Part shown: positions 1 to 8,817 of the stretch, piece after piece
Position numbering within the stretch: the stretch's first letter is position 1
Layout of the letters: the number at the start of each line of letters is the position of its first letter
Origin: Clostridiales bacterium COT073_COT-073
GTDB taxonomy: Bacteria > Bacillota > Clostridia > Lachnospirales > Vallitaleaceae
Assembly: GCA_003858485.1 (NCBI GenBank)
Contig: RQYD01000001.1
Span: 62,001 to 126,000, forward strand
Length of the DNA stretch: 64,000 nucleotides
Reading direction: 5' to 3'
Position numbers and translations under genes: made by a program
Notes under the pieces: generated by a model
Database searches by the model: none
What the model saw: only the letters and a program-made list of their open reading frames with translations
Told to the model about the DNA's origin: nothing

Positions 1-725
1 TCCAAAAACCAATTATAAATCGGACGATGATCTTCAAACTCCAAACCGCAGAGTGAATGCGTTACTCCCTCGACTGCATCTTCAATTGGATGGGCAAAAT
101 CATAGAGCGGATAAATTTTCCACTTATCACCGGTAGCATAATGATCCTTATGCACAATCCGGTAAATAGCCGGATCTCTCATATTCATATTCGGTGAAGC
201 CATATCCACCTTTGCCCGAAGCACCTTCGCTCCATCCGGAAACTCACCCTGGCGCATTCTTTCAAATAATTCCAAATTTTCTTCGATCGAGCGCTCACGA
301 TAAGGACTGTTTTTCCCCGGTTCGGTCAATGTGCCTCGGTATTCTCTGATTTCTTCCGGCGACAGATCATCAACATAAGCAACACCCTTTTTGATCAATT
401 TAAGTGCTGCTTCATATAAGTCATCAAAATATGAGGATGCTTTGTATTCTCTATCTTCATAATCGGCACCCAACCACTTTAAATCCTCTTTGATGCTTTC
501 CACATATTCCATTTTTTCCTTGGAAGGATCGGTGTCATCAAATCGTAAATTAAATTTACCATTGTATTTTTTAGCCATATTATAATTGGTAATAATTGCT
601 TTGCAATGCCCAATATGCAAAAATCCATTCGGTTCCGGCGGAAAACGGGTCACCACTTCTTTGACTTTCCCGCTTTTTAAATCAGCGTCAATAATATGCT
701 CGATAAAATTCTTGGATTCTTCCAT
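1..725 (-). CDS. glnS: glutaminyl-tRNA synthetase, N-terminal part (runs off the window)
   Basis: The first 241 codons are present; the rest lies beyond the left edge. The enzyme charges tRNA-Gln with glutamine in the cytoplasm. Visible class I motifs are [12 protein letters not shown] (the HIGH signature, about residues 26-37) followed by [12 protein letters not shown], and the block [12 protein letters not shown], all characteristic of the GlnRS/GluRS catalytic domain. The NGFLHIGH and NLRFDDT wording is that of GlnRS rather than a non-discriminating GluRS. The ATG at 725 is preceded by GGGAGGTT. Presence of GlnRS means this organism may not depend wholly on the GatCAB amidotransferase route for Gln-tRNA. 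Identification is confident; the C-terminal anticodon-binding domain cannot be seen. Confidence 0.95.
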   Translation of the reverse strand, partial: MEESKNFIEHIIDADLKSGKVKEVVTRFPPEPNGFLHIGHCKAIITNYNMAKKYNGKFNLRFDDTDPSKEKMEYVESIKEDLKWLGADYEDREYKASSYFDDLYEAALKLIKKGVAYVDDLSPEEIREYRGTLTEPGKNSPYRERSIEENLELFERMRQGEFPDGAKVLRAKVDMASPNMNMRDPAIYRIVHKDHYATGDKWKIYPLYDFAHPIEDAVEGVTHSLCGLEFEDHRPIYNWFL

Positions 726-789
726 TTTTAACCTCCCAAACTGAATTTATGTTTCTGCCTGATTATTTTCGGCATAAATATTATCGTTA

Positions 790-798
790 ATTATAGCA
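790..798 (-). promoter_or_regulatory. extended -10 promoter for glnS
   Basis: On the minus strand TGC-TATAAT lies about 65 bases before the glnS start. No convincing -35 was found, which fits an extended -10 promoter. The short leader contains no T-box. In the rest of the 726-1048 gap I see no gene; a TATACT at 1005-1010 is a possible -10 for the rightward operon, but its -35 is weak. Confidence 0.5.
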
Positions 799-1048
799 TA
801 AAGGCAAATAAAATACCAGCATTATCTTGAAATGATATCTTGTTCCCTTCCTTTTTATCCAGTTTGAATTTAAATCCTGACCTTTATTTTTCCAGGTATC
901 GTTCTTTCTTATTTTTCGTTATCTTTTTCTTTTTTCAACATAGTTTACAAATTGCCATTCTGTTTTTACATTTATCCATATGCTTTTTGTACAGAATATC
1001 TTATTATACTCTTAACTTATTAGTCATTTTTAAGAAAGAGAGGATACT

Positions 1049-2398
1049 ATGAAAAAAAGAATTTTTACACTTTTATTATGCTTTGCATTAGTCCTTGGTA
1101 TGACGGCTTGCGGTGATACCAAAAAAGACGAAAAGAAAGCACCGGAATCCAATTCCACCACAGAAGCAAATCAATCTATGGAAAAAACAGAAAAAGATGA
1201 ACCCAAAGAAAGCATGACAATGGACAGTGTTAAATTAACCGTCAGCATTTGGGATAATAACCAAAAACCGGGGCTTGAGCAAATATTAGCTGACTTTACT
1301 GCTCAAACCGGAATTGAAACTGAAATTTCGGTCATCTCATGGGATGAATACTGGACACTTTTGGCATCCGGTGCTCAAGGCGGAAAATTGCCGGATGTAT
1401 TTTGGATGCACTCAAACGAAAGTCAACGTTATATGGAAAACAATATGCTTTTGGATTTGACCGATCGTATCAAAAACAGCCAAAGCATTGATATGAGCAA
1501 ATACCCTGCTGATATTGCAGAGCTTTATGCATTGGACGGAAAGACATTCGGTATTCCTAAAGATATTGATACCATTGCTTTATGGTATAATAAAACCATG
1601 TTTGATGAAGCCGGTGTAAAATATCCGGATGACAGCTGGACATGGGATGATTTTGTAGAAGCAGCTAAAAAATTGACCAAAGAAGATGGAAGCCAATATG
1701 GTTGCGTAATTGCAGTTGATAACAACCAAGCCGGATATTATAATATGATTTATGATTATGGCGGATATGTCATCAGCCCGGATAAGAAAAAATCCGGTTA
1801 TGATGATCCGAATACCCTAAAGGGAATGTCTGTTATCTCTCGCTTATTGGAAGCAAAAGCAATGCCTGATTTACAAACTGTATCCGAAAACAAAACTGAT
1901 GTTTTAATGCAATCAGGTAAAGTTGCTATGGCAACCCAAGGTTCTTGGATGATTGCCGCTTTTAAAGATAATGAGTATATGGTAAATAACTTTGATGTTG
2001 CTGTTTTACCAAAATCTGAAGATGGAAAACGCATTTCCATTTACAATGGATTAGGATGGGTAGCAGCTGCCAATACTGAACATCCGGAACAAGCTTGGAG
2101 ATTACTGGAATATCTTGGTAGTAAAGAAGCACAAATTAAACAAGCCGACTTGGGCGTTACCATGTCTGCATATGAAGGAACTTCAGGCAATTGGATCAAA
2201 TCCACAGATAAATTTAATCTGAAAGCACATTTGGATATGACCAAAGATATGGTGATTCGTCCTTATTCCAAAAAAACTGTAATCTGGGAAAATCTCAGCA
2301 TTGATAAACTTAAACCGGTTTGGGAAGGTAAGGTTGATATGGAAACCGCTTTAAAAGAACTGGCTACAGAGATGAATACCATTTTAAGCGAAGAATAA
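1049..2398 (+). CDS. sugar ABC transporter substrate-binding lipoprotein (probable alpha-galactosides)
   Basis: This is a 449-residue extracellular solute-binding protein of the family 1 (MalE/MsmE) type. It starts with a lipoprotein signal (MKKRIFTLLLCFALVLGMTAC), with the lipidated cysteine at residue 21. A short charged Ser/Thr/Lys/Glu linker follows, then the mature domain with features such as PDVFWMHSNES and FGIPKDIDTIALWYNKTMFD. It would capture sugar at the outer face of the membrane and hand it to the two permeases encoded next. The substrate is inferred from the GH36 alpha-galactosidase at the operon end, so raffinose, melibiose or related sugars are likely (MsmE/RafE-like). No ATPase gene is present; a shared MsmK-type ATPase elsewhere would be needed. 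RBS is GAGAGG. Confidence 0.88.
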   Translation: MKKRIFTLLLCFALVLGMTACGDTKKDEKKAPESNSTTEANQSMEKTEKDEPKESMTMDSVKLTVSIWDNNQKPGLEQILADFTAQTGIETEISVISWDEYWTLLASGAQGGKLPDVFWMHSNESQRYMENNMLLDLTDRIKNSQSIDMSKYPADIAELYALDGKTFGIPKDIDTIALWYNKTMFDEAGVKYPDDSWTWDDFVEAAKKLTKEDGSQYGCVIAVDNNQAGYYNMIYDYGGYVISPDKKKSGYDDPNTLKGMSVISRLLEAKAMPDLQTVSENKTDVLMQSGKVAMATQGSWMIAAFKDNEYMVNNFDVAVLPKSEDGKRISIYNGLGWVAAANTEHPEQAWRLLEYLGSKEAQIKQADLGVTMSAYEGTSGNWIKSTDKFNLKAHLDMTKDMVIRPYSKKTVIWENLSIDKLKPVWEGKVDMETALKELATEMNTILSEE

Positions 2399-2408
2399 AA
2401 ATAACATG

Positions 2409-2438
2409 GGCTTGGGAATCTTTCTCAAGCCTATTTTT
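2409..2438 (+). terminator. intercistronic hairpin after binding-protein gene
   Basis: GGCTTGGGA and TCTCAAGCC form a 9-bp stem (one G-U pair) with a short loop, followed by TATTTTT. It sits between the binding-protein gene and the first permease gene. It can act as a partial terminator or 3' stabiliser, giving more binding protein than permease. A hairpin stands in the same place in the second ABC operon of this window. Confidence 0.6.
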
Positions 2439-2463
2439 AACCCCACTAGAAAAGGAGAATTAT

Positions 2464-3354
2464 ATGCGTCAAGCCAAAATAACCAGTCGCTCCCAAAATG
2501 AATTTTTTTGGGGATGGATTTTTGTATTGCCGACAGTACTTGGTTTACTTATTTTAAATATTATCCCTATATTCAGTACGATTTACCAATCTTTTTTTAA
2601 AACCGGTGACTTCGGCAAAGGAAATATTTTTGTCGGTCTTGCCAATTATCAAAAACTATTAAATGATCCTTTAATTATCAAAGCAATTGGCAATACTATT
2701 AAATATGCCATCATTGAAGTGCCTTTTTCGATCTTTATTGCTTTAATTCTGGCCTCGCTACTTGCCGGTGAGCGCAAAGGAAAAAGTTTTTACCGAACCA
2801 TCTTCTTCTTACCAATGATCGCCGCACCGGCAGCTGTGGCCATGGTTTGGCGATGGTTATATAATTCCGAATTTGGCCTGATTAATAATGTTTTCGGTAT
2901 CCATGTCAATTGGATTTCTCAGCCCGGCCTGGCTACTGTTTCCATTGCCGTTATCGGAATCTGGTCGGTTCTGGGCTATAATATTGTACTGTTTATTGCC
3001 GGATTACAAGAAATACCTAAAGATTATTATGAAGCTGCCCGAATTGATGGTGCTTCCCCCATTCATCAATTCTTTCAAATTACTATTCCGCTCTTATCAC
3101 CAACATTATTTTTCGTTTCTGTGACCAGAGTAATTGGAGCTTTGCAAATTTTTGACTTGATTTATATGGTCATGGATCGAACCAATCCGGCATTAAATGA
3201 TACACAATCCCTGGTGTATTTGTTTTATAAATACTCTTTCCGGGAAGGAAATCTGGGATATGGATCAACAGTTGTTATGATATTACTTCTGCTGACTATG
3301 TTGGTTACTGTTTTTCAACTTTGGGCTCAAAAGAAATGGGTTCACTATTATTAA
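2464..3354 (+). CDS. sugar ABC transporter permease, MalF/MsmF type
   Basis: This 296-residue inner-membrane protein of the binding-protein-dependent permease family has about six hydrophobic segments. The EAA loop that contacts the ATPase reads YYEAARIDGASPIHQFFQIT, near residues 190-210. It pairs with the following permease to form the channel of a CUT1-type carbohydrate importer. The ATG is preceded by AAAGGAGAA. It lies 65 bases after the binding-protein gene, separated by a hairpin, and is 11 bases from the next start. Membership of the family is clear; sugar specificity rests on context only. Confidence 0.9.
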   Translation: MRQAKITSRSQNEFFWGWIFVLPTVLGLLILNIIPIFSTIYQSFFKTGDFGKGNIFVGLANYQKLLNDPLIIKAIGNTIKYAIIEVPFSIFIALILASLLAGERKGKSFYRTIFFLPMIAAPAAVAMVWRWLYNSEFGLINNVFGIHVNWISQPGLATVSIAVIGIWSVLGYNIVLFIAGLQEIPKDYYEAARIDGASPIHQFFQITIPLLSPTLFFVSVTRVIGALQIFDLIYMVMDRTNPALNDTQSLVYLFYKYSFREGNLGYGSTVVMILLLLTMLVTVFQLWAQKKWVHYY

Positions 3355-3365
3355 AGGAGAATATG

Positions 3366-4199
3366 ATGAAACTACAAACAACGAAATTTTATGCGATATT
3401 CGGTCATGTACTTTTAGTCATCTTTTCGATTATCATGCTGGTTCCTTTTCTTTGGATGATTCTCACTTCATTTAAAAGTTTAACAGAATCTACCAGCGTA
3501 AATCCCTTTGTCATACTGCCGACAGTATGGCAAACCGATGCTTTCAATGCCGTTATCAATAACATTAATTTTATCATACTATATAAAAACACTTTGCTGA
3601 TGATTTTCTGGCGTGTAGTCTGTGCCGTTCTAACTTCAACGATGGCTGGTTATGCTTTGGGGCGGCTCAATTTTAAAGGGCGTGACTTGATTTTTTATCT
3701 GGTATTATTTCAAATGATGGTACCGGTTCAGATTTTTGTCATTCCACAATATGTTATGATCAGCAAACTAAATGCCAATAATACCATGTTTGCTCTGGTT
3801 TTTCCGGGACTGGTTACTGCATTTGGCACTTTTTTGCAGCGTCAGGCCTATATGGCTCTGCCAAAGGATTTGGACGAAGCTGCACGCCTGGATGGATGCA
3901 ATATTCCGCAAACCTTTTTCTATGTTATGGCTCCGCTGACCCGTTCGGCAATGGTGGCTCTCGGCATTTTTACCGCCCTTTTTGCCTACAAGGACTTAAT
4001 GTGGCCAATGATCGTCAATTCCTCTCCGGATGCAATGACTCTGGCAGCTGCACTGGCTAAGATGCAGGGGCAATACGCAGTTAACTTCCCTGAATTGATG
4101 GCCGCTTCCTTGATTGCTTCTATCCCCATGATTATCATTTATTTGATCTTCCAGAAACAATTTATCCAAGGAATTGCAACTTCCGGCGGAAAGCTGTAA
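3366..4199 (+). CDS. sugar ABC transporter permease, MalG/MsmG type
   Basis: This is a 277-residue partner permease. I chose the second of two adjacent ATGs because it lies six bases after AAAGGAG, against three for the first; an in-frame start at 3321 lies inside the upstream gene. The N-terminus is a short cytoplasmic piece, then a membrane segment ending PFLWMILTSFKS, typical of MalG-type proteins. The EAA loop reads DLDEAARLDGCNIPQTFF. The C-terminus ends QKQFIQGIATSGGKL, the usual family ending (GAVKG-like). It forms the heterodimeric membrane channel with the preceding product. Confidence 0.9.
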   Translation: MKLQTTKFYAIFGHVLLVIFSIIMLVPFLWMILTSFKSLTESTSVNPFVILPTVWQTDAFNAVINNINFIILYKNTLLMIFWRVVCAVLTSTMAGYALGRLNFKGRDLIFYLVLFQMMVPVQIFVIPQYVMISKLNANNTMFALVFPGLVTAFGTFLQRQAYMALPKDLDEAARLDGCNIPQTFFYVMAPLTRSAMVALGIFTALFAYKDLMWPMIVNSSPDAMTLAAALAKMQGQYAVNFPELMAASLIASIPMIIIYLIFQKQFIQGIATSGGKL

Positions 4200-4254
4200 T
4201 ATTTTCAGCCCAATCATTCCATCTATTTCGCTATCTTTTTGAAAGGAGTTCTTC

Positions 4255-6462
4255 ATGATTTTTTTTCATCCAAACAATAAACAATTTCATTTAAGCAATG
4301 AAAAAATCAGTTATATTTTTAAAGTTATGGAAAATGGTGAGCTATGTAATTTATACTATGGTAAAGCCATGAAAGACCGTGAAAATTTTGATCATCTTCA
4401 GTCCTACTATGAAAGGCCCCTAACCCCAAACAGCGCTTCTCTGTCTATGCTGTCTTTACAATATACCCGGCAGGAATATCCTTCCTACGGTACCGGCGAT
4501 TTCCGTTTTCCCGCTTTTCGTATTTTACAGGAAAAAGGAAGCCTGATTTCTAATTTTGTCTATGAAAGCCATCAAATTTTTTCCGGCAAAAAAGACATTT
4601 TACCCCTTCCTTCCACCTATGTTGAAAAAGAGCAGGAAGCTGAAACAATAGAAATCACCCTTTTTGACCAGGTTACCCAAACCCGGCTGCTGCTTAGTTA
4701 TACGATTTTTGCTTATTTGCCGGTAATTACCCGCCATGCTGTTTTTACTCAAGTGGGCGCCGCTACAATTTCTTTAAAAAATGCCATGAGTCTTTGTCTG
4801 GATCTGCCCGATATGGAATGGGAAATGCTGCACTTTGCCGGCACTTGGGGCAGAGAACGGTATTTGAAAAAAAGAAGTTTGGAAGTAGGGATTCAGTCCA
4901 TCAGCAGTATGCGTGGTTCAAGTAGTGCGGAACATAATCCATCCTTTTTGATTAAACGGCCACATACCACCGAGTTTGCAGGGGAAGCCATTGGCTTCAG
5001 CTTTGTTTACAGCGGCTCATTCCTTGGTCAAATCGAAGTTTCCCCCTATGAAGAAACCAGAATATTATTGGGGATTCATCCGGAAAACTTTGACTGGCAG
5101 TTAAAGCAAGGGGAAAGTTTCACTACCCCGGAAGGCATCTTGGTTTATTCCGACAATGGCTTAAATGCAATGAGTCAGACCTTCCATCAGCTATTCCGAA
5201 CCCATTTAAACCGTAGTCAGTGGCGCGATAAGCCCAGGCCGATCCTCTTAAACAACTGGGAAGCAACCGAAATGACTTTTGATGAAGAGTTGATTCTAAA
5301 AATTGCTGCTAAAGCAAAAGAAGCCGGTGCCGAACTATTTGTCCTGGATGACGGTTGGTTCGGTACCCGTAACGATGATACCCAAGGCCTCGGAGATTGG
5401 TTTGTTAATACTGAAAAGCTTCCATCCGGTATCGACGGGCTGTCTAAAAAAATTACCGATATGGGAATCGCTTTCGGACTTTGGATCGAACCGGAAATGA
5501 TCAATAAAAACAGCAAATTATACGAAACGCATCCGGATTGGTTAATGGTTGACCCGGCACGTGAGCCAAGTCCTTCCCGCCATCAGTTTATTTTAGACTA
5601 TTCTCGTCCGGAAGTGGTGGACGGAATTTATCAAATGCTGGAAAAAGTAATCTCCGGCTCTGATATTTCTTATATTAAATGGGATATGAATCGCTATACG
5701 ACCGAAACCTATTCCAACCATACTCCGGCTGAAGAGCAGGGCAAGGTATTGCATCGTTATGTACTGGGGGTCTATGATCTCTACACCAGGCTAACTGCCC
5801 GCTTTCCTCATATTCTGTTTGAATCCTGTTCCAGCGGCGGTGCACGCTTTGACCCGGGCATGTTATCTTTCGCCCCACAAACCTGGTGCAGTGATAATTC
5901 GGATGCAGTCGACCGCTACCGCATTCAATATGGAACCAGTTATTTCTATCCTATCAGTAGTATCGGTGCTCATGTTTCGGCTGTACCCAATCACCAGACC
6001 GGCCGGATCAGTCCATTAGCTACCAGAGCCAATGTCGCTTACTATGGCGCTTTTGGCTATGAGCTGGATCTGAATCATCTGACTGATAAAGAATTTGAGG
6101 AAGTCAAAGCCCAAATTGCTTTTTACAAAAAATCACGGGAAGTTTTCCAATTCGGCACCTTCTATCGTTTGCTTTCTCCTTTTGAAAACCATGGCAGCGC
6201 TGCCTGGATCAGTGTTTCCGAGGATAAATCAATTGCTTATGCCGGATACTATCAAACTTTGGAAAGAGTAAATCATGGCAGTATCCGCTTATATTTGGCC
6301 GGACTTTGTCCCAAGAAGCAATATCATGTCACCTCTTATTCCTATGATCATATCCATTATGGGGACGAATTGATGAATGCAGGCTTGGTAATCGATCGTC
6401 GTATTTTATCCCGATTGGGTGGTGACTTTACTTCTTTGTTATTTGAAATCAAAGAAATTTAA
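4255..6462 (+). CDS. alpha-galactosidase, glycoside hydrolase family 36
   Basis: This 735-residue enzyme hydrolyses terminal alpha-1,6-galactose from melibiose, raffinose and stachyose, probably in the cytoplasm because no signal peptide is present. It has the GH36 layout: an N-terminal beta-domain, a (beta/alpha)8 barrel from about residue 320, and a C-terminal beta-domain. The barrel contains ELFVLDDGWFG and YIKWDMNR with predicted nucleophile Asp477. SCSSGGARFD and WCSDNSD follow, with predicted acid/base Asp547. The 70-residue spacing and total length fit the AgaA/RafA group. It closes the operon with the importer, so sugars are taken up intact and cleaved inside. RBS is AAAGGAG. Confidence 0.95.
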   Translation: MIFFHPNNKQFHLSNEKISYIFKVMENGELCNLYYGKAMKDRENFDHLQSYYERPLTPNSASLSMLSLQYTRQEYPSYGTGDFRFPAFRILQEKGSLISNFVYESHQIFSGKKDILPLPSTYVEKEQEAETIEITLFDQVTQTRLLLSYTIFAYLPVITRHAVFTQVGAATISLKNAMSLCLDLPDMEWEMLHFAGTWGRERYLKKRSLEVGIQSISSMRGSSSAEHNPSFLIKRPHTTEFAGEAIGFSFVYSGSFLGQIEVSPYEETRILLGIHPENFDWQLKQGESFTTPEGILVYSDNGLNAMSQTFHQLFRTHLNRSQWRDKPRPILLNNWEATEMTFDEELILKIAAKAKEAGAELFVLDDGWFGTRNDDTQGLGDWFVNTEKLPSGIDGLSKKITDMGIAFGLWIEPEMINKNSKLYETHPDWLMVDPAREPSPSRHQFILDYSRPEVVDGIYQMLEKVISGSDISYIKWDMNRYTTETYSNHTPAEEQGKVLHRYVLGVYDLYTRLTARFPHILFESCSSGGARFDPGMLSFAPQTWCSDNSDAVDRYRIQYGTSYFYPISSIGAHVSAVPNHQTGRISPLATRANVAYYGAFGYELDLNHLTDKEFEEVKAQIAFYKKSREVFQFGTFYRLLSPFENHGSAAWISVSEDKSIAYAGYYQTLERVNHGSIRLYLAGLCPKKQYHVTSYSYDHIHYGDELMNAGLVIDRRILSRLGGDFTSLLFEIKEI

Positions 6463-6477
6463 ATCAAGTTCATACAT

Positions 6478-6528
6478 AAAAAACCGACCTCCAATCGTTA
6501 GATTTTTTTGGTCTAACTTTTGGGGGTC
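6478..6528 (-). terminator. terminator of the AraC-family gene
   Basis: The arms GACCTCCAA (6486) and TTGGGGGTC, with inner TTAGA/TCTAA, form a long interrupted stem. On the minus strand it is followed by TTTTTT. It lies between two convergent genes; on the plus strand the T-run is absent, so it chiefly serves the regulator gene. Confidence 0.75.
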
Positions 6529-6548
6529 AGTTCATTGAAATCGCTTTT

Positions 6549-7421
6549 TTATTTCTTTTCATTTTCCTGCACTGCATTCATACGATGATTCAAAGGAGAT
6601 TGCCCGAAGTAGCTTTTGTATATCTTAGAAAATGCCAATGGGTCAGAATAACCTATGATATTGGCAATTTCCTGAATTTGCAGATCGGAATTGATGATCA
6701 AATTCTCGGCATGTTTCATCCGTTTATCCATGATATATTCTTTGGGTGACACTTCTGACATCTCTTTAAAAATATTGGCCAAATAACGGCTGGTTATTCC
6801 AATATGAGCGGCTACTTCCTTAACTGTGACTTCGGTATATTTGGCATTGATATATTTGATGGCATAATGATAATAAGCTTCTTTCGGATATTTATATCCT
6901 TTGCTCGGGGTCTTGTTTTGCGCTGCCATCAACTCTGCCAGAACCTCATATAGAATTCCCACCCGCATCAGATAATTAGAGCGTGACAACTCATGATAAG
7001 AAAGCAGACGTGTGATATATGGCAAATAATTCCGGACCGGCACCGCTGAATGAATGACCGGCTGTTCATAACTCAGTCCGATCATAGCCAAACTGCGCAA
7101 GGCAATTTCCCCATTAAAGGCAATCCAAATATATTCCCATGGTTCTTCCTCATCTGCGGCATAATAAAATGAAGTCTCCGGCAACAATAAAAAAATATCG
7201 TTTTTAATTAATTGGTATTCTTTTTTATCCGTCCGAAAAATTCCCTTTCCCTCTAGCACAAAATGTAAATGAAAATCCGTTCTTGTCTTATGCTGATAAG
7301 TATATCCCGGCACACAAACCTGATGCCCGCAATGCACCAAATAAAGGTCATTTGTTTCCCGAACAACATTGGCAATAAATTTTAATCCCTTTTTTTGATA
7401 GTAAGTCGTATTTTTATCCAT
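6549..7421 (-). CDS. AraC-family transcriptional regulator (probable alpha-galactoside operon activator)
   Basis: This 290-residue regulator has an N-terminal cupin-like sensing domain (HCGHQVCVPGYTY, DFHLHFVLEGKG) and a C-terminal pair of helix-turn-helix motifs. The recognisable segments are VKEVAAHIGITSRYLANIF and IQEIANIIGYSDPLAFSKIY, ending with the family pattern FGQSPLNHR. The layout matches MsmR/RafR regulators of raffinose and multiple-sugar operons. It is convergent with the alpha-galactosidase operon, so regulation of that operon is inferred from proximity. RBS GAGGAA precedes the ATG. Confidence 0.88.
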   Translation of the reverse strand: MDKNTTYYQKKGLKFIANVVRETNDLYLVHCGHQVCVPGYTYQHKTRTDFHLHFVLEGKGIFRTDKKEYQLIKNDIFLLLPETSFYYAADEEEPWEYIWIAFNGEIALRSLAMIGLSYEQPVIHSAVPVRNYLPYITRLLSYHELSRSNYLMRVGILYEVLAELMAAQNKTPSKGYKYPKEAYYHYAIKYINAKYTEVTVKEVAAHIGITSRYLANIFKEMSEVSPKEYIMDKRMKHAENLIINSDLQIQEIANIIGYSDPLAFSKIYKSYFGQSPLNHRMNAVQENEKK

Positions 7422-7580
7422 GGCATTTCCTCTGCATTTGTAGATATATCCTATTGTAACGAATTCATACTTTTTTGTAAAGGGAGGAAAAAGTAATGGT
7501 ACATTATATCAGTTTTATTCTTTGACCATTGGCCATATAAGCAATCAATCCAGACACTGACTTAGCCTTATGCTCTTTGA

Positions 7581-7609
7581 TTGCAATCTTCTGGTTTTTA
7601 TGCTATAGT
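7581..7609 (+). promoter_or_regulatory. promoter for the TPR protein gene
   Basis: TTGCAA (7581-7586) and TATAGT (7604-7609) are separated by 17 bases, and a TG one base before the -10 makes it extended. It lies 45 bases upstream of the start codon. The rest of the 7422-7653 gap is AT-rich and without a gene. Confidence 0.65.
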
Positions 7610-7653
7610 AAGGATGTTCTTTTAGGTAAAAGACTTGGGCATGGGAGGAAATT

Positions 7654-8556
7654 ATGGAAGTAATCAAACGCAAATGGTTTTTTATCAGTCTGGCTTATAT
7701 TTTTGCCATTTATTTTATTTTTATTGTCATGTTAAAAGGCGGTCAGCCGACCCTATATATCGTTCTGCTATCGGCTTATGTCTGTGTCACCGCCATTTTA
7801 TTTATCGGCAATATCGTTGGTTTTCCGGGATTGGTTTTACATGCCTTTTTTAAAAAGGAAGAAAAAGCCCTGCCCTTTTATCAGGCCGCCTATAAATTAG
7901 GCTCCAAAAGCTCACAGCTTCTTTCTGCCTATGGACTAGTGCTGCTACGCAAGGGAGAGGCCGCACAAGCCAAGGAAATTTTTGAAACTGCCCTGGCGCA
8001 TAATCGCAATTATCTTTATACCCGGACCTTAAAGGCCAATATCGCTATTTGTGACTGGAAACTGGGTGATCCGCAAAAAGCCTATGATGAATATCTGGAT
8101 TTATATTATTTCCCGGATAAGGAAAAATTAGTCGATTATTCCCTGGATAATCTGGAAGTTGGAGCAGAACTGAATCCTTCGTTTACCGAGCAGGACTTCC
8201 TGACTATGGGATTTTTAGCATTATTAATCAATAACATTGATGCAGCACTTTATTTTTCCCATCTTGCCCTCTTAAAATCACCAAATTATGCGGCTGCCTA
8301 TGATAATCTGGGACAAATTTATTTTAAGACCGGTGACAAAGAAAAAGCCAAAGAAGCTTTTGATAAGGCCTTGGAATTAAAACCGACCCTGATTGACTCT
8401 CTCTACTATTTGGCTTTGCTGGCTCTGGAAAACGATCAAGCCGCCGAAGCCAAAGAATATGCCGAAAAAGCCCTGGCTCAGCCATTTAATGCTTTAAATA
8501 CCATCTCTGAACATGAGCTGAACAGACTGGCGAAATTAGTTGGGATAGAGCGGTAA
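7654..8556 (+). CDS. membrane-anchored tetratricopeptide-repeat protein
   Basis: This 300-residue protein has two N-terminal membrane segments (about residues 8-27 and 34-57). A cytoplasmic region with tetratricopeptide repeats follows. The clearest repeat is AAAYDNLGQIYFKTGDKEKA with the next KEAFDKALELKPTLIDSLYY, near residues 225-270; weaker repeats lie near 70-110. Such proteins usually act as scaffolds for protein-protein contacts at the membrane; no specific partner is suggested. It is monocistronic, with its own promoter and a strong terminator. RBS GGGAGGAA sets the start. I do not recognise a more precise family. Confidence 0.8.
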   Translation: MEVIKRKWFFISLAYIFAIYFIFIVMLKGGQPTLYIVLLSAYVCVTAILFIGNIVGFPGLVLHAFFKKEEKALPFYQAAYKLGSKSSQLLSAYGLVLLRKGEAAQAKEIFETALAHNRNYLYTRTLKANIAICDWKLGDPQKAYDEYLDLYYFPDKEKLVDYSLDNLEVGAELNPSFTEQDFLTMGFLALLINNIDAALYFSHLALLKSPNYAAAYDNLGQIYFKTGDKEKAKEAFDKALELKPTLIDSLYYLALLALENDQAAEAKEYAEKALAQPFNALNTISEHELNRLAKLVGIER

Positions 8557-8602
8557 GTTCTGACTTTCTTACGATATTTTTTATATTTTAAAAAACAAAT
8601 GA

Positions 8603-8645
8603 AAAAACGCAAAATCTGTAGATTTTAGTCTGATTTTGCGTTTTT
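8603..8645. terminator. bidirectional terminator
   Basis: A perfect 14-bp stem (AAAAACGCAAAATC with GATTTTGCGTTTTT) flanks a 15-base loop, with T-rich ends on both strands. It separates the TPR gene from the LacI gene and can terminate transcription from either side. Confidence 0.85.
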
Positions 8646-8817
8646 GATTTGTTATATATCCGAAGATGATCCTGTCTTCCCTCAAATGTTTGCCGAATAG
8701 ATGCCGCTCTATTTTCTTTTCTATCATTTTCCGTTTCCGCCAAAAGCTCTAAAAGTTCCAGACTGGCACTCCTCAGTGCCCTGGAAACAGTATTGCCTTT
8801 GACATTAGCTGTAATGA
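8646..8817 (-). other. open but startless frame downstream of the LacI gene
   Basis: On the minus strand, a frame just after the LacI stop stays open for about 60 codons with protein-like composition (for example SRALRSASLELLELLAE). It has no ATG/GTG/TTG start with an RBS and runs into the terminator hairpin. It may be a decayed gene 3' end or chance. A GGCACT/AGTGCC hairpin lies within it. Confidence 0.25.

Noticed and set aside
726-789. T-box leader before glnS
   Set aside because: The leader is about 60 bases and lacks the T-box sequence and specifier stem.
840-1052. 70-residue frame before the alpha-galactoside operon
   Set aside because: Strongly hydrophobic, Phe/Leu-rich translation of an AT-rich intergenic stretch, no convincing RBS, and it overlaps the start of the binding-protein gene.
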